Assembly (NCBI GenBank): GCA_020726505.1 | Contig: JAHLEZ010000010.1 | Span: forward strand, 2,294,001-2,358,000 | Source: Leptodontidium sp. MPI-SDFR-AT-0119 | Taxonomy: Eukaryota; Ascomycota; Leotiomycetes; Helotiales; Leptodontidiaceae | Direction of reading: 5' to 3' | Length of the DNA: 64,000 nucleotides | Shown here: positions 12,164-23,432 of the stretch, in pieces | How positions within the stretch are numbered: the first letter of the stretch is position 1 | Layout: each line of letters begins with the position of its first letter | The notes under the pieces: generated by a model | Databases searched by the model: none | The model's input: the letters and a program-made list of their open reading frames with translations, nothing else | What the model was told of the DNA's origin: nothing | Position numbers and translations under genes: made by a program

Positions 12164-12710
12164 AAGCCGGGCTATGAAATAAATCGGAAGCAAAGCAAAT
12201 AAATGGATGGGAATTGGATATGGTGAAAACTGGTTAGGAAATTACATTTAGGGAAATGAAATGAAATCGCTTTGTTTTCTCGAACTCTTTGGTAGTATCA
12301 TATGACTTAATAATGCCTTGAACTGAAATTTTCATAAAAGCTTAAATACTAGTACTGAAGTACTGAGTTGCAAAGAGAAAATTGATAGGCATAAACTTAT
12401 GCCGATGTGTCTACCTCGCGGCGAACATTCGCGCCGAACTTCAGATCGAGGATCCGGCTGCCGTATTATGACCTAAGTCAGACTTTCAATTGGCCAGTCA
12501 GAATAGACTTTCACCTGGTCATTCCATAGCCCCACTTAAACCCAACCGCTTCCCTGGACACCTTGAGAATGGATTTGAGAGATAAGCGAACGAACTACTT
12601 CTTAACCTCCACGACCTTGAACATCTCATTCAATTCCGTCACTTAACTCATCTACACATAGAGATTTCAAATCAGAAGAGTTGAAGAAGTCACTCCAGTC
12701 TCCATCCAAG
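12164..12710. other. Intergenic region upstream of the aminotransferase
   Basis: Carries the 3' region of the cupredoxin-like gene and the leader of the aminotransferase. No gene or repeat seen. Confidence 0.45.
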
Positions 12711-14021
12711 ATGAGTCTCTCCAAACTCGCCCAATTCGGCGTCCAGCACGTTGCCAAAGGAATTGGCCGTCTCTCAACTGAAGTCCTCGAGTCGGGCTCC
12801 GGCTCATACGTAACCTCAACATCAGGCCGTAGACTCCTTGACTTCACGTCCGGGATAGGCGTTACCAACCTAGGCCACTGTCATCCCGGCGTGACAAAAG
12901 CCGCACAAGCCCAAGTCGGCAAACTCGTCCACGGCCAAGTCAACATCGCCTTCCAAAAGCCCTATCTCGACCTCATCGACTCCCTCCTCCCACTCATGCC
13001 ACACAAATCCCTCGACACGTTCTTCTTCTGGAACTCGGGCTCCGAAGCCGTCGAAGCAGCCGTCAAGCTCGCCCGCCACGCAACCAAGAAGCAGAATGTC
13101 ATCGTCATGCAGGGCTCCTACCACGGCCGCACATTCGGCACCATGGCCATGACCCGCTCCAAGACCGTCTACGGCGAGAACTACGCTCCTCTCATGCCAG
13201 GCGTCTTCTCCGTCCCCTTCCCCTACTGCAAACAATGCTCCATCTCCACTCACTCGGACGGGAAATACTCTTTCGAGAACTGCTGCATGGATCCCATTCT
13301 CCAACTCGAGCTTCTTCTTAAACGAGAAACAGCCCCTAGCGACACAGCAGCTATCTTCATCGAGACCGTCCTCGGCGAAGGAGGATACGTCCCTCCTCCT
13401 CCAGGCTACCTCGCTAAAGTCCGCGAGATCTGCGACAAGAACAACATCCTCCTCGTCATCGACGAAGTCCAAAGCGGATTCGGCCGCTCGGGCAAGATGT
13501 TCGCGATAGAGCACTACGATGTCCGCCCCGATATCCTCGTCATGGCGAAGGGCATCGCGAACGGCTTCCCGCTCTCGGGAATCGTCTCGCGCAAGGAACT
13601 CATGGATCTCCAGAAACCCGGCTCCATGGGCGGGACGTATGCGGGTAATGCTGTTTCCTGCGCGGCTGCGATTGCGGTTGCGAAGGCGTTTGAGGAGGAG
13701 AAGATCCTTGCGAATGTACAAGCTAGAGGAGATGAATTGAGAAGTGCACTTGAGGCTGTGAGGGATGATCCTAAGACTGCGAAGGTCGTGTATGATGTTA
13801 GGGGTCTGGGACTTATGCTTGCGTTGGAGTGTGCGCCTGGAAAGGGGTATGCGGCGAAGATTCAGCAGAAGTGCTTGGAGAGGGATATGTTGGTGCTTAC
13901 GACTAGTATTTATGATACGTTGAGGTTCATACCGCCGCTTAATATCACTGAGGGGGATATGAAGGAAGGGATTCGCATTTTGAGGGAGGCGGTTGATGAG
14001 GTTGTTGCTGAGGATGTGTGA
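12711..14021 (+). CDS. Class III PLP-dependent aminotransferase, 4-aminobutyrate aminotransferase-like
   Basis: Intronless, 436 residues from the ATG at 12711 (the frame is open further up but lacks ATG). It transfers an amino group from an omega-amino acid to a keto acid. Family marks: substrate and PLP region FWNSGSEAVEAAVKLAR, the GSYHGRT loop, IDEVQSGFGRSG with Asp251 for the PLP ring nitrogen, MAKGIANGFP with Lys280 as the Schiff-base lysine, and GGTYAGNAVSCAAA. No mitochondrial presequence is obvious, so cytosolic action is likely. It could also use another omega-amino acid or ornithine-like substrate. Codon bias is strong, and this creates a long antisense open frame that I regard as a shadow. 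Confidence 0.9.
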   Translation: MSLSKLAQFGVQHVAKGIGRLSTEVLESGSGSYVTSTSGRRLLDFTSGIGVTNLGHCHPGVTKAAQAQVGKLVHGQVNIAFQKPYLDLIDSLLPLMPHKSLDTFFFWNSGSEAVEAAVKLARHATKKQNVIVMQGSYHGRTFGTMAMTRSKTVYGENYAPLMPGVFSVPFPYCKQCSISTHSDGKYSFENCCMDPILQLELLLKRETAPSDTAAIFIETVLGEGGYVPPPPGYLAKVREICDKNNILLVIDEVQSGFGRSGKMFAIEHYDVRPDILVMAKGIANGFPLSGIVSRKELMDLQKPGSMGGTYAGNAVSCAAAIAVAKAFEEEKILANVQARGDELRSALEAVRDDPKTAKVVYDVRGLGLMLALECAPGKGYAAKIQQKCLERDMLVLTTSIYDTLRFIPPLNITEGDMKEGIRILREAVDEVVAEDV

Positions 14022-15056
14022 GTGGGAGAGGAGGGGGTGGACTCTTGTGTGGTTGGAGTGGGGAAATTTGGAATGGAGAGATTGGAGAGGATTGGTCAAT
14101 TTGAGCATCAGAAGTAACACGATGAAATGGATCGACCAAGCTAAGGACATTGGATCTATCAGCTGGGTGCCAGGGCAAGGCAAGGCGTTTTCAGACGTGG
14201 CGTGCGGAGCATATGGCGTGTATATTTTGGCAACAACGGGGTATTACAAAATTCGAAGACTTACATATATCATCATGGTGTATTTCTTACGCTTTTTATG
14301 AGTGGGTGTCATTCAATCAGCTAGCTTTAAATCCTGATTTAACTTGCAATGAAGAATTCTATGCTTGGGTGATGTTAAAGAAGTGTAAATAAATGGTCAT
14401 TTTCACGCTGCTTAGTTCCACAGAGAGTGTTAGGGGAACTAATAATATGTCTGGCAGAAAAAGTAGAAAGATGACCGAAACAGCCAAAGAGTCTGTCTAT
14501 GTGAAAGATCAAATGTCTGATGCTTGGGGACTGGTATAACCACCTCAGATCGAGCCGGAGTTAACAGTCTCATGAGATTTTGATGCCATTTATGATTCTA
14601 GTTTTTGGGGAGCAAAAGTAATTGTTCGTGTAAAAGCAAGATGTTGTTGAAATAGAAGAAGGATTTCTTGAGCAGGTTGGAAGCTCTGGTGGAGCTTTGA
14701 AAGTAAACAAGGATTATGAAGGATTATGAGGTGCCTTACAACATTTTGAATGAAGGGATCTTGGAAAATAAGAGGAGAAAGAAATGACATCAACTTTAAG
14801 ATCCAAGTGAAGGTAGGTATAAGTATCTCTAAACCTAAGACCAATCCTTTTATATTAAAGTTACTGTCATCCTGATGCAGTTGATGGGTCGAATATGACT
14901 CGGCATTTCATCGGCAGAACCTCGTGACTTGACTCACAAGTCACCTCGACCCCACCAAGAAATATTTACAAAACCGTCAACTTCACCCCGCCATCTCGTC
15001 TCTCCCCTCCCTCTCCTCTCTCCACATCACAACAACACCAACACCAAACCGTAATC
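14022..15056. other. Intergenic, no gene seen
   Basis: About 1 kb between the aminotransferase and the lysyl-tRNA synthetase. The pyrimidine-rich stretch at about 14950-15050 is the likely promoter and leader of the synthetase. No other feature found. Confidence 0.45.
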
Positions 15057-17181
15057 ATGGCGGACGCAGCAGAAGCTTCCGCTCCTCCCACCGAGGCCGT
15101 TGCCAATCTCCATCTGGACGAGGTGACTGGTGAACGCGTCTCCAAGTCGGAACTCAAGAAGCGCCAGAAGAACCGCCAAAAGGAAGAAGAGAGACTCAAG
15201 AAGGCAGCTGCAGCACCACCCAAGCCTGCTGCAGTCAAGAAGTCCAACGCCGAAGCTGATGAGAAGGAATTGAACCCAAATGTATACTATTCCCATCCCC
15301 TTCGCCTTTCACCCTGCGAGAGTCAATGGAGGGGCATCACTGACAGCGGGGGTAGCAATATTTCGAGATTCGATCCCGAGCAATCGAGAAGCTCCGCAAG
15401 ACCAAGGAACCAAACCCATACCCTCACAAGTTCAATGTCACCTACAAACTGCCGGATTTCGTCAAGGATTACGGTCACCTCAAGTCGGGCGAGCATAAGA
15501 AGGATGTTGAGATTCGCATCGGTGCTAGGATCTTCAACAAGCGCGCGTCGGGAAACAAGCTGGTATTCTACGATGTTGTGGACTCGGGCGTCAAGGTTCA
15601 GGTTATGTGTCAAGTGCAGGAGGCCAAGGCTGATGGAGTTCCATTCGAGCAACAACATGAACATCTCCGTCGGGGAGATATTATTGGCATAGTTGGATAC
15701 CCAGGACGTACTGCACCAAAGAGCAAGATTGAGAAGGGCGAGGAGGGAGAATTATCTATCTTTGCCACGGAGATCATTCTGCTCACACCATGTCTTCACC
15801 AACTTCCAGACGAGTACTACGGCTTCAAGGACCAGGAACAACGTCACCGCAAGCGCTATCTCGATCTGATCATGAACCAACCCACCCGCAACGTTTTCAT
15901 CACTCGCTCCAAGATGATCAGCTACATCCGCAGATACTTCGACGAGCAGGAGTTTGTCGAGGTCGAGACTCCAATGATGAACCCCATCGCAGGAGGAGCT
16001 ACCGCCAAGCCTTTCAAGACTCACCACAACGACCTGAACATGGATATGTTCATGCGTGTTGCACCAGAGTTGTACCTCAAGATGTTGGTTGTTGGTGGTC
16101 TCAACCGTGTCTATGAGATGGGTCGTCAATTCAGAAATGAGGGTATTGATCTCACTCACAACCCAGAGTTTACTACCTGCGAATTCTATATGGCCTATGC
16201 CGATGTTTATGATATTATGGATATGACTGAGGTTTTGGTTTCGGGTCTGGTTAAGCATATCACTGGAGGTACTACTACCAAGTACCATACCCAATCTGGC
16301 GAAGAGTAGTAAGTTTTACATCACCCTGAATATTGATGCGAACAATACTTACTCTTCTACAGCGAAGTCAACTGGGCCGCCCCTTGGCGTCGTGTTGAGA
16401 TGATCCCAGCCCTTGAGGAAGCCACAGGCGAGAAGTTCCCACCAGGTAGGTTCTAAATTTCGACTTTCCGCTCGGGACATCTCACATCCACCAAGTATAT
16501 AACTAACCCCACCAGGTGACCAACTCCACACCCAAGAAACCAACGAGTTCTTCCGCCGCGTCCTCAAGAAGATGAAGGTCGACTGCTCACCCCCCCTAAC
16601 CAACGCCCGCATGCTCGACAAGCTCGTAGGAGAATTCATCGAAGAGACCTGCATAAACCCCACCTTCATCACAGGCCACCCCCAAATGATGTCCCCTCTG
16701 GCCAAATACCACCGCTCCAACCCCGGCCTCTGCGAACGCTTCGAAGCCTTCGTCTGCAAGAAGGAGATTGTAAACGCCTACACCGAGTTAAACGACCCCT
16801 TCGACCAACGCCTCCGCTTTGAAGAGCAAGCCCGACAGAAGGACCAAGGTGACGACGAGGCCCAGATGATCGACGAAAATTTCTGCCAGTCTCTCGAATA
16901 CGGTCTCCCCCCTACCGGCGGCTGGGGAATGGGTATCGACCGCCTAGTCATGTTCCTCACCGACAACTACTCCATCAAGGAAGTCCTCGCCTTCCCCTTC
17001 ATGAAGGAGGATGTCAGCGCCAAGAAGGAGAAGCTCGCTGCGGAGGAGGTGGGCGTCGAACCGCTTGCCGAAGAGGGTATTCGTAAGTCGCGCGATCTCC
17101 TACCTACTTTGGTTCCTGTTGTTGCGGGCCTGGCTGTGGGAATTGCGCTGACTTTGAGGTTTGCTCGCAGCTCATAAGTAG
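15057..17181 (+). CDS. KRS1: Lysyl-tRNA synthetase, class II (cytosolic type)
   Basis: Charges tRNA-Lys with lysine. Exons 15057-15281, 15356-16308, 16363-16445, 16516-17082 and 17171-17181 give 612 residues. A Lys-rich N-terminal helix (about 30-65) is the eukaryotic tRNA-binding extension; then the OB-fold anticodon domain, class II motif 1 (FVEVETPMM), motif 2 ([24 protein letters not shown] region) and motif 3 ([16 protein letters not shown]). The last intron (17083-17170) has a consensus GTAAGT donor, a CTGAC branch point and a CAG acceptor, and splicing leaves the short end IPHK. If it is retained, the frame stays open to a stop at 17175-17177 (640 residues) and adds a hydrophobic tail followed by RFARSS. 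See findings. Function is certain; the C-terminus is not. Confidence 0.95.
17083..17170 (+). other. Terminal intron of KRS1 with in-frame membrane-segment coding capacity
   Basis: 88-nt intron, not a multiple of three, with all splice signals in good form. Its sense frame continues that of the upstream exon without a stop and encodes about 20 hydrophobic residues ([20 protein letters not shown]) between basic flanks, as in tail-anchored proteins. Whether retention occurs cannot be told here. Confidence 0.7.
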
Positions 17182-17680
17182 ATGGGGTAGCGTAGATGTA
17201 TGGGAATTAGTTTGGGACCTTTGAATTGAGATTTTGTGAATACCAATGCAAAGCTATTGTCAAGTATTGAAGTATTTGGATTCGTTTGTGACCTCGAATT
17301 GTCATTTTAAATTGTGATGTTTCAAAGTGACGTGTTTGATTTATCAAAGTCTCAATTTAGATTTACGATTTAAATAACATTTGAAACTTATAGAAGTAAC
17401 ATGACATCAATGTCCCTAGCAAAGTAAACAAATCACAAAGTCACACGGTAAAGTCCAGGAAGTTGAGTCTGTTGAATGTGAATGTGTAGGTAGAGCTGAG
17501 AACTTTCATTTTTTTTCTTTCTTTTCTCCTCTAGAATAACAGATATAATACCCCAAAATGGATATCTATCCAACTAACGCCATCTATGTATGGATACAAG
17601 TCCATGCCGCTAATACTACAAGATACACTTACACCCACACCTATTTACACCCCCATCTCTTTCCCTCTACCTCCACTCAT
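17182..17680. other. Convergent intergenic region between KRS1 and COX15
   Basis: About 0.5 kb of A+T-rich 3' flanks of two convergent genes. A T-rich run at 17509-17526 is present. No gene seen. Confidence 0.45.
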
Positions 17681-19344
17681 CTACGAACTCCCCGCCAATC
17701 CAGGTGGTGCACTCCTCCTCAAAGCCCCCAAATCAGCCTTCACAGCCTCCTTCCCCAACCCCAAAGTCCTCTGTCCACCCTTAACAGCACTCATCATCCC
17801 CGCCCTCTGCTTAACCAACTTCAACGTAGCTCTCGGAACCCACACCCTCCCACCAAGAACCAACACGCCCGTCAGCAGCGCCAAGCTCCCAGCTTGATGC
17901 GCCGCCGCGAGCGGGACAGGGACGAGGTAGATCAACGTACTGATACCCAGCGCAACTTGCATCATCAGGAGATGCACAACGCCCAACATACCCTTGCGGG
18001 CCGAACCCGGGATCGCAGCTCTGACTTTCTTGTTCAGGCGCGTATACGCCCACAGACTCAGCACAGCTGTGAAGGTCGTCGTTGCTAGAGCGCGGTGGTC
18101 AAGTTGCACCGTGCTGGGGTTCTCGAGCATGTTCCTCCATACGATGTCGCTGCGGTCTACTTTCCGGCTGTAGAATGGGTCGATGAGCTCGGATTTAGGT
18201 GGGTGCAATCCTACCCCCATGCGTGGGAATTCGTTGTAGATCATCCCTGCGTCTAGACCGGCTACTAGACCGCCTGACATCGCTGTCGTGAAGACGAGGA
18301 TGGCTAATCCTGCGACTGATTTGCGGAAGGGGGAGAGGGTCGGCGAGAGGAGGTGTTGGAGGTTTGCGTAGGCCTGAGTAGGGTTGGAGAGGTAGCTGTT
18401 TGTGCGCAGGATGGAGAGACCATTCCACAGCATAGCAGTATAGCATACGAATGCCGCTCCAAGATGAGCAGTCAATCTGTACTGGCTAACTCTCGGATGC
18501 GACCCAGGCGCGAACAAATCATCCTTCAACCCACTCTTCACCATATACCACCCCAACGCGCCCTGTCCAGCAATCAACCCACTTATCCCCAGCAGCCTCA
18601 AGGACATCTTCGCAGACACCTTCCCCCGCGACACGAAGTATATAGCGGGCAGCACGAATGATAACCCCACGAAGCGACCCCACAGTCGGTGGCCCCATTC
18701 CATGAAGTAGATCTTCTTGAACTCTTCCAGTGTCATGTGTGGGTTGAGAAGCTTGAATTCGGGAGACGCGCGGTATTTACTGAATTCAGAGTCCCAGTCT
18801 GCTTGGGAGAGAGGGGGGAGGGAGCCAGTTACTGGACGCCATTCTGTTATACTAAGGCTGTTTGCATTCAATTAGCAGAAATCCTCTTTTCCGTGCTCCA
18901 ACTCAGAAGAATTGTGATTTAGGACACGGAGGGAGAGAGGGAGTAGAGAATCAAAGATAAGGCGTACCCAGATTCAGTCAACCTCGTCAGCCCCCCAAAC
19001 ACCACAATCCCAAACACACTCCCCGCCGAAGCCAACAGCCAGTACCCGACAGCATTACTCGACGTCTCGGGCCAGAACCTCTTCTTCCCTGGCACAGCTT
19101 TCCTCTCAGCGTTTTGTACTATCGTCTGTCCCAAATTACCCAAAGGTGTCTTCTTGTTCGCTGCAGAATCTGCGAATGCCGTACTGCTGTTGAATCGGAT
19201 GCTGTGTGAGAGGTTCGCCTTTCCTGGTGCTTTTACTTTCGAGAGCAACGAGGGGCTTTGGCGGAGACAGCGCTGGCAGATGAAGAAATCGGGGGCGAGC
19301 TTGGGACCGGCTCGGCGTAGACTGGAGAGGAATGATGATGCCAT
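17681..19344 (-). CDS. COX15: COX15, haem A synthase of the mitochondrial inner membrane
   Basis: Oxidises the C8 methyl of haem O to make haem A for cytochrome c oxidase. Exons 19344-18968 and 18857-17681 give 517 residues. The first about 70 residues are Ser/Arg/Lys-rich, as in a mitochondrial presequence. Family signatures: [21 protein letters not shown] across the splice junction, EWGHRLWGR, SHPRVSQYRLTAHLGAA, LDHRALATTTF and AAHQAGSLALL, which carry the four conserved His haem ligands, with hydrophobic helices between them. The start at 19344 is the first ATG in the frame. It is divergent from the transporter gene at 19818 with about 470 nt between, which may be a shared promoter region. 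Confidence 0.96.
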
Positions 19345-19817
19345 TGTGAGGCAACCGGTCAATTGGATTTGTGGTCCTCGAATTGAGGGATTGGAGAGAG
19401 TGTTGGAGTGTTGGAGTGGAGGCAAGTGAGGGTTGAAATGGTTCGATATTTTGATAGTCCAACATTGAAGATTATGTCAGCGTTCAAGGTCAGCAATTGC
19501 AGCTGTTGATTGGCTGTTGTACAATCGCGGACTTGGCGGGTGGATGTGCCGATGGTGAAGGATCTCCGGCAGGGGTTCATTCACGTTCATCCATTGACTG
19601 GAGCTGGAGATGTCACAGCCTCACTTATCCACGCAAGCTGCCCGGCCCGGCTGCTGGTGGATGTTGGCATCAACTTCACATTGACACTACAACACCACAA
19701 CAATAATTCCAAACCGACATTCAATTGCACTCATAATCTGCAATTGTATTTTCAAATCATGATATTGAATTGAGGAATACCAAATCATCCACAGTCTCCC
19801 CAGATCTGTAGAACTTC
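19345..19817. promoter_or_regulatory. Divergent promoter region between COX15 and the sugar-nucleotide transporter
   Basis: 473 nt between two start codons on opposite strands. It must hold both promoters. No clear TATA or known operator was recognised. Confidence 0.5.
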
Positions 19818-21434
19818 ATGTTCTCCCCACGAAACACCGATACGCCAAATCCCTTCAAACCGGCTCTCCAATACCTCCTCTCTGGGAGCAAGCCAAGATC
19901 CAACCACCGCCAGAGCAGTTCATCAGGAAGTCTCGATTCAGACGGCGACGGTGCCCGCCCTCGAATGCCCTCCTACAACTCCAAACCGCAGACCTCCATC
20001 CCCTTGATCAGCATCTCGAGATCTCCCTCCCCCTTCCGCAGACGACATTCAGACTCGAATCCCTCGGGATCAGAAACAGACGACGATGATTGGGGAGACA
20101 CGCCTATGTCCTCAAGGCAGCCCTTCCTATCCCAAGAACAAGGAGGAAAGCTCACAGGATGGAGATGGCTGATCTACGGCGGGGGAATGGGCCATTTCTT
20201 CTTCAACACCCCATTAGGATGGCAGATATACATCGGGGTTCTCGTAATATGGCTAGGCGGCTGCCAGATAGGTCTCACGATCATGAATCGCATCATCCTG
20301 TGGAGTGGGTACTTACAAGAAAACTACACGGCGCATACCAAGCTGATGTCTCTAATAGCCGGCGTGTACAAGTTTCCCTATCCCTTGACTACGACGCTCA
20401 TTGAGATGCTGATGACCCATTGCTGGATCCTGCTGAGTGCGTATATCACGAGATGGGTCAGTCCGTGGTTGATCACGGCTGGGTTATCTGGAGGAATTGC
20501 TCCTTCGAAACCTCTACAGTCGTCTTCTCCTGGATTCCGTGGCTTGGGGAAGAATACGGGCTTCCTCAATTCAATAAGTCGATGGGCTTCATACCATACT
20601 GGAGGAATTGCAGGAGGGGGGTTCTTCGAGTTCGATCTCCAAGTCGTAAAGACAGTCCTTCCCTGTGCCATCATTTTCGTGGCCAAAGTCTGCCTCTCGA
20701 ACCTCTCCTTCGCCTACGCCCAACTCCCAATCTACATTCTAGCACGAATCGCAATTGTACCCCTCTCTCTCCTCTTTACCTACTTCCTCGGCCAAACACC
20801 TCACAGCGTTTCCACTATTTCCGCCGCTCTCACAGCAACACTTACTTTACTCGTCGCAACCGTCCGTCCAAACGTACGAGTAACATGGGAAAGCATCGTC
20901 GCAGGCATATTCTCTTCCATCTTCGTAGCACTCTACCCGGTCCAGCTGCAACGAACCTACAAAGCTCTCGTCGCTCAACTAGTACCGCAAGGCGACCTCC
21001 TAGGCACATTCCCCAACTCCTCATCCTCAACCGACTTCTCGGGTTCACGAGAAGAAACACGCGCCTACTGGCGCCTCCTTCACTACACATCTCTCCTTTC
21101 TATCCTCATATTCACACCCATCGTCATCCTCTCTGGCGAAGTAACGAACATCTGGCGCAACTGCTACTTCCTCGACGTCTTCTTCCACTGGCTGATGGTC
21201 GTCTGTGGCGGTCTTGGCTCGTGGGCGGTCTTCTGGTGTACAATGGCCCTTACGCGAGCTACGAGTCCATTGACGAGTACATTCCTTTTTGTGCCCAGAG
21301 CGGCGTTCATATTACCGATCATGGCGGGGTGGCGAATGCCGGCTTATAGCTGGATTGGAATTGGCATGTGCTGGGCTAGTTGTGCTTGGTTTTTGGTGGG
21401 GAGGAGGAAAGAGGGGAGGAGTTTGGAGAGGTAG
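19818..21434 (+). CDS. Nucleotide-sugar transporter-like membrane protein (DMT/TPT superfamily)
   Basis: Intronless, 538 residues, ATG at 19818. The first about 110 residues are Ser-rich, polar and probably cytosolic. Then follow about ten hydrophobic helices. Segments NLSFAYAQLPIYILAR and VRVTWESIVAGIFSSIFVAL resemble the GDP-mannose/GDP-fucose branch of Golgi nucleotide-sugar transporters. Likely place is the Golgi or ER membrane, with antiport of a sugar nucleotide against the nucleotide monophosphate. The Ser-rich N-terminal extension is longer than in typical transporters. Substrate is not predictable from the sequence, and an orphan triose-phosphate-transporter-family role is possible. 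Confidence 0.75.
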   Translation: MFSPRNTDTPNPFKPALQYLLSGSKPRSNHRQSSSSGSLDSDGDGARPRMPSYNSKPQTSIPLISISRSPSPFRRRHSDSNPSGSETDDDDWGDTPMSSRQPFLSQEQGGKLTGWRWLIYGGGMGHFFFNTPLGWQIYIGVLVIWLGGCQIGLTIMNRIILWSGYLQENYTAHTKLMSLIAGVYKFPYPLTTTLIEMLMTHCWILLSAYITRWVSPWLITAGLSGGIAPSKPLQSSSPGFRGLGKNTGFLNSISRWASYHTGGIAGGGFFEFDLQVVKTVLPCAIIFVAKVCLSNLSFAYAQLPIYILARIAIVPLSLLFTYFLGQTPHSVSTISAALTATLTLLVATVRPNVRVTWESIVAGIFSSIFVALYPVQLQRTYKALVAQLVPQGDLLGTFPNSSSSTDFSGSREETRAYWRLLHYTSLLSILIFTPIVILSGEVTNIWRNCYFLDVFFHWLMVVCGGLGSWAVFWCTMALTRATSPLTSTFLFVPRAAFILPIMAGWRMPAYSWIGIGMCWASCAWFLVGRRKEGRSLER

Positions 21435-22419
21435 AGATGAGGATTATCTTCATTGTATATCCCCCATTTGTGTTTTGTCGCTGCTAGCTCAGACGGTTTA
21501 ATTGTGTATATAGAGCATGTGCTAAAGTTTGAAGACTATGTCGCAATTCTTGCAAATACCATTTTCTTTTTGGAATGATTCCTCGTCTCTGCTTATCATT
21601 TCACGGTCTCACATTCGTTGAACCAGACAGCCTCCCTTCTTTCTTCCTTCCACAAAAACCGTTCCGTCTTCTCCGCACCAAATCCATCCGAAACAAGCCA
21701 GCAAGCAAGCCATCGCTTTCATCAGCTCAGCTCGCCCCCCGTCACACACACACAACCCCAACCAAGTTCTTCGGCTGTAAGGCTGAATCCTCCTTGGAAG
21801 TGCCACACACAGCTTGGCATCTAAGCGAACGCATCACGTCCATCAACCGGGTGATACCCCCTTTTTAGCCACGTTGCCAGGGCTCGTATTTATGAACAGC
21901 CTCTTACCTTCTGTAATTCAATTTTTCTTGTTTGTGGAAATTGGGGCGGCTGCGTCCAAGAATCTTTTATGGGGTTCCTAGGGAGGGTAGGGGAGGGTTA
22001 TTTTTGGACAATCGCGTCTTACCAAGCTCAGAAGTGTTCAGGAGAACGAGGACCTGCAGCTTCGGTTGTGTGCAGTACATGTGATCAGTCATCCCAAATC
22101 AGTTAAAGTTATTCTCGAATGTTTGAATAGATTGGACTTGGCGAATGTAACTTTCCTAATTACCTAGGTAAGAAAACCTCGCTTGCTTCACTCCGTCACT
22201 CCCGTGGAACGAGTGGAACCAAGATTTGAATGGTGAATCAGGTGTACATCGCTCCGTTTTTTCTTGACCTACTGCACGTGTATGGCTGGTTGTGTATATA
22301 TATAAATATCCCTCCCGCGATCTTGATTTGACCACGGCTACCAACTCGACACTGGATTCTCGACCTCAACCTTGACTTCAAGTCTTTACAGCTACATAAC
22401 ACAGCAAAGCTAAGTCAAG
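21435..22419. other. Intergenic, no gene seen
   Basis: No coding sequence recognised. The part near 22270-22320 has an alternating TA stretch (gtatatatataaatat) that is a plausible TATA region for the secreted-protein gene starting at 22420. Confidence 0.5.
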
Positions 22420-23114
22420 ATGCTTTTCAACTCTCTTATCACCAGCTTCCTTTTCGTGGTCGCTGTTGCGGCGAGTGCGTTCCCTGCTTGTAAGTCTTCC
22501 TCTGTCCCCATAGTCCCCCTTCCCGCTTCCCAACCAGGAATCAGCCCCCGAGCCTTCATTGAAGATTGCATACTAACAAGTCCGAACCATAGCCACCACA
22601 CCCACCGAGCCCAACATCTGCAAGAAGCCATATTGTACCTCCTTCTGTCCTGATGGGACGTAAGTTTACCCTCCTTCTTTGATCCGCACACATTTACACT
22701 CCCTTCTCTTCCATTTATCACTTCCAAAATCAAAACTAAAAACCAAAACAGCCCATTCAACTGCTGCGTAATCTACGTCCGCGACCCCTGCTCCGACCAC
22801 CAGATCCCGAAATACCCACCCCTCGAGAAATGCACCGGTGCTGATGATTTCGACTGCGTGTGTCGGTGCGAGAAATACCCCGAGTAAGTCCTCCCCCCTC
22901 CCTTCCCCCTCTCATTCCCTTTATTTGCAGAAACGCACTCTCTCCCAGATCTGCGTCGAGATTTTGGGGCTTTGATTCATGAGTGGTTGGTGGGATAGGA
23001 GTGAGAGCTGATGGGAGTGATAGGATCACGTATTTCTGTAATGCGCGCTATTTCCGGGATCCTTGCGAGTTGTTGCCGGGTGAGGTTCCTACTCCGTCGG
23101 CGACTGCTGTTTAG
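22420..23114 (+). CDS. Small secreted cysteine-rich protein (119 aa)
   Basis: Four exons (22420-22489, 22593-22659, 22752-22883, 23024-23114) give 119 residues. Every intron has good signals; the first has a perfect tactaac branch point. A signal peptide covers about residues 1-20 (LITSFLFVVAVAASAFPA). The mature part has 12 Cys, including the pattern CKKPYCTSFCPDGT, then CCVIYVRDPC, then CVCRC, and a second YFRDPC near the end. I know no named family. The size, secretion signal and Cys content fit an apoplastic effector-like or surface protein, which is inference. A shorter paralog lies convergently at 23433-23764. This gene is too split for simple open-frame detection. Confidence 0.8.
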
Positions 23115-23432
23115 AGGCTTAGGTAGGATGGTATGCCATTCGAGGGAGGAAGAGGGGTTATGGCGGATAGTTAGTAGGAGAAGAATGAGAATAGGAGAGT
23201 TTGGAACTGGTTTCTGGTTTCTGGTTTCTGGATTTGAGTATCACATCATAGTTCATATCGCAGGGTATTGTACAGTACAGAATAGGTTTTGCATTGCAAA
23301 TTCATTGATTTATTTAGGAAAACGAAAGCATCTGCTTTGCTTCCCTATGTCCTATCTCCCACTCATTCTTCAGTCTGTTGTATTTCTGCTTCTACTCTTT
23401 CCTTGCAAATATGCCTCTGAAGTTCCGATATC

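Noticed and set aside
12870..14183. 437-codon open frame antisense to the aminotransferase
   Set aside because: It is the mirror of a strongly codon-biased gene. The translation is low-complexity with no family likeness.
17558..18088. Plus-strand 176-codon frame over the end of COX15
   Set aside because: Antisense shadow, Pro/His/Arg-rich with no family likeness.
20420..21349. 309-codon plus-strand frame within the nucleotide-sugar transporter
   Set aside because: Shadow of the transporter frame; Arg/Pro/Ser/His-rich and without features.
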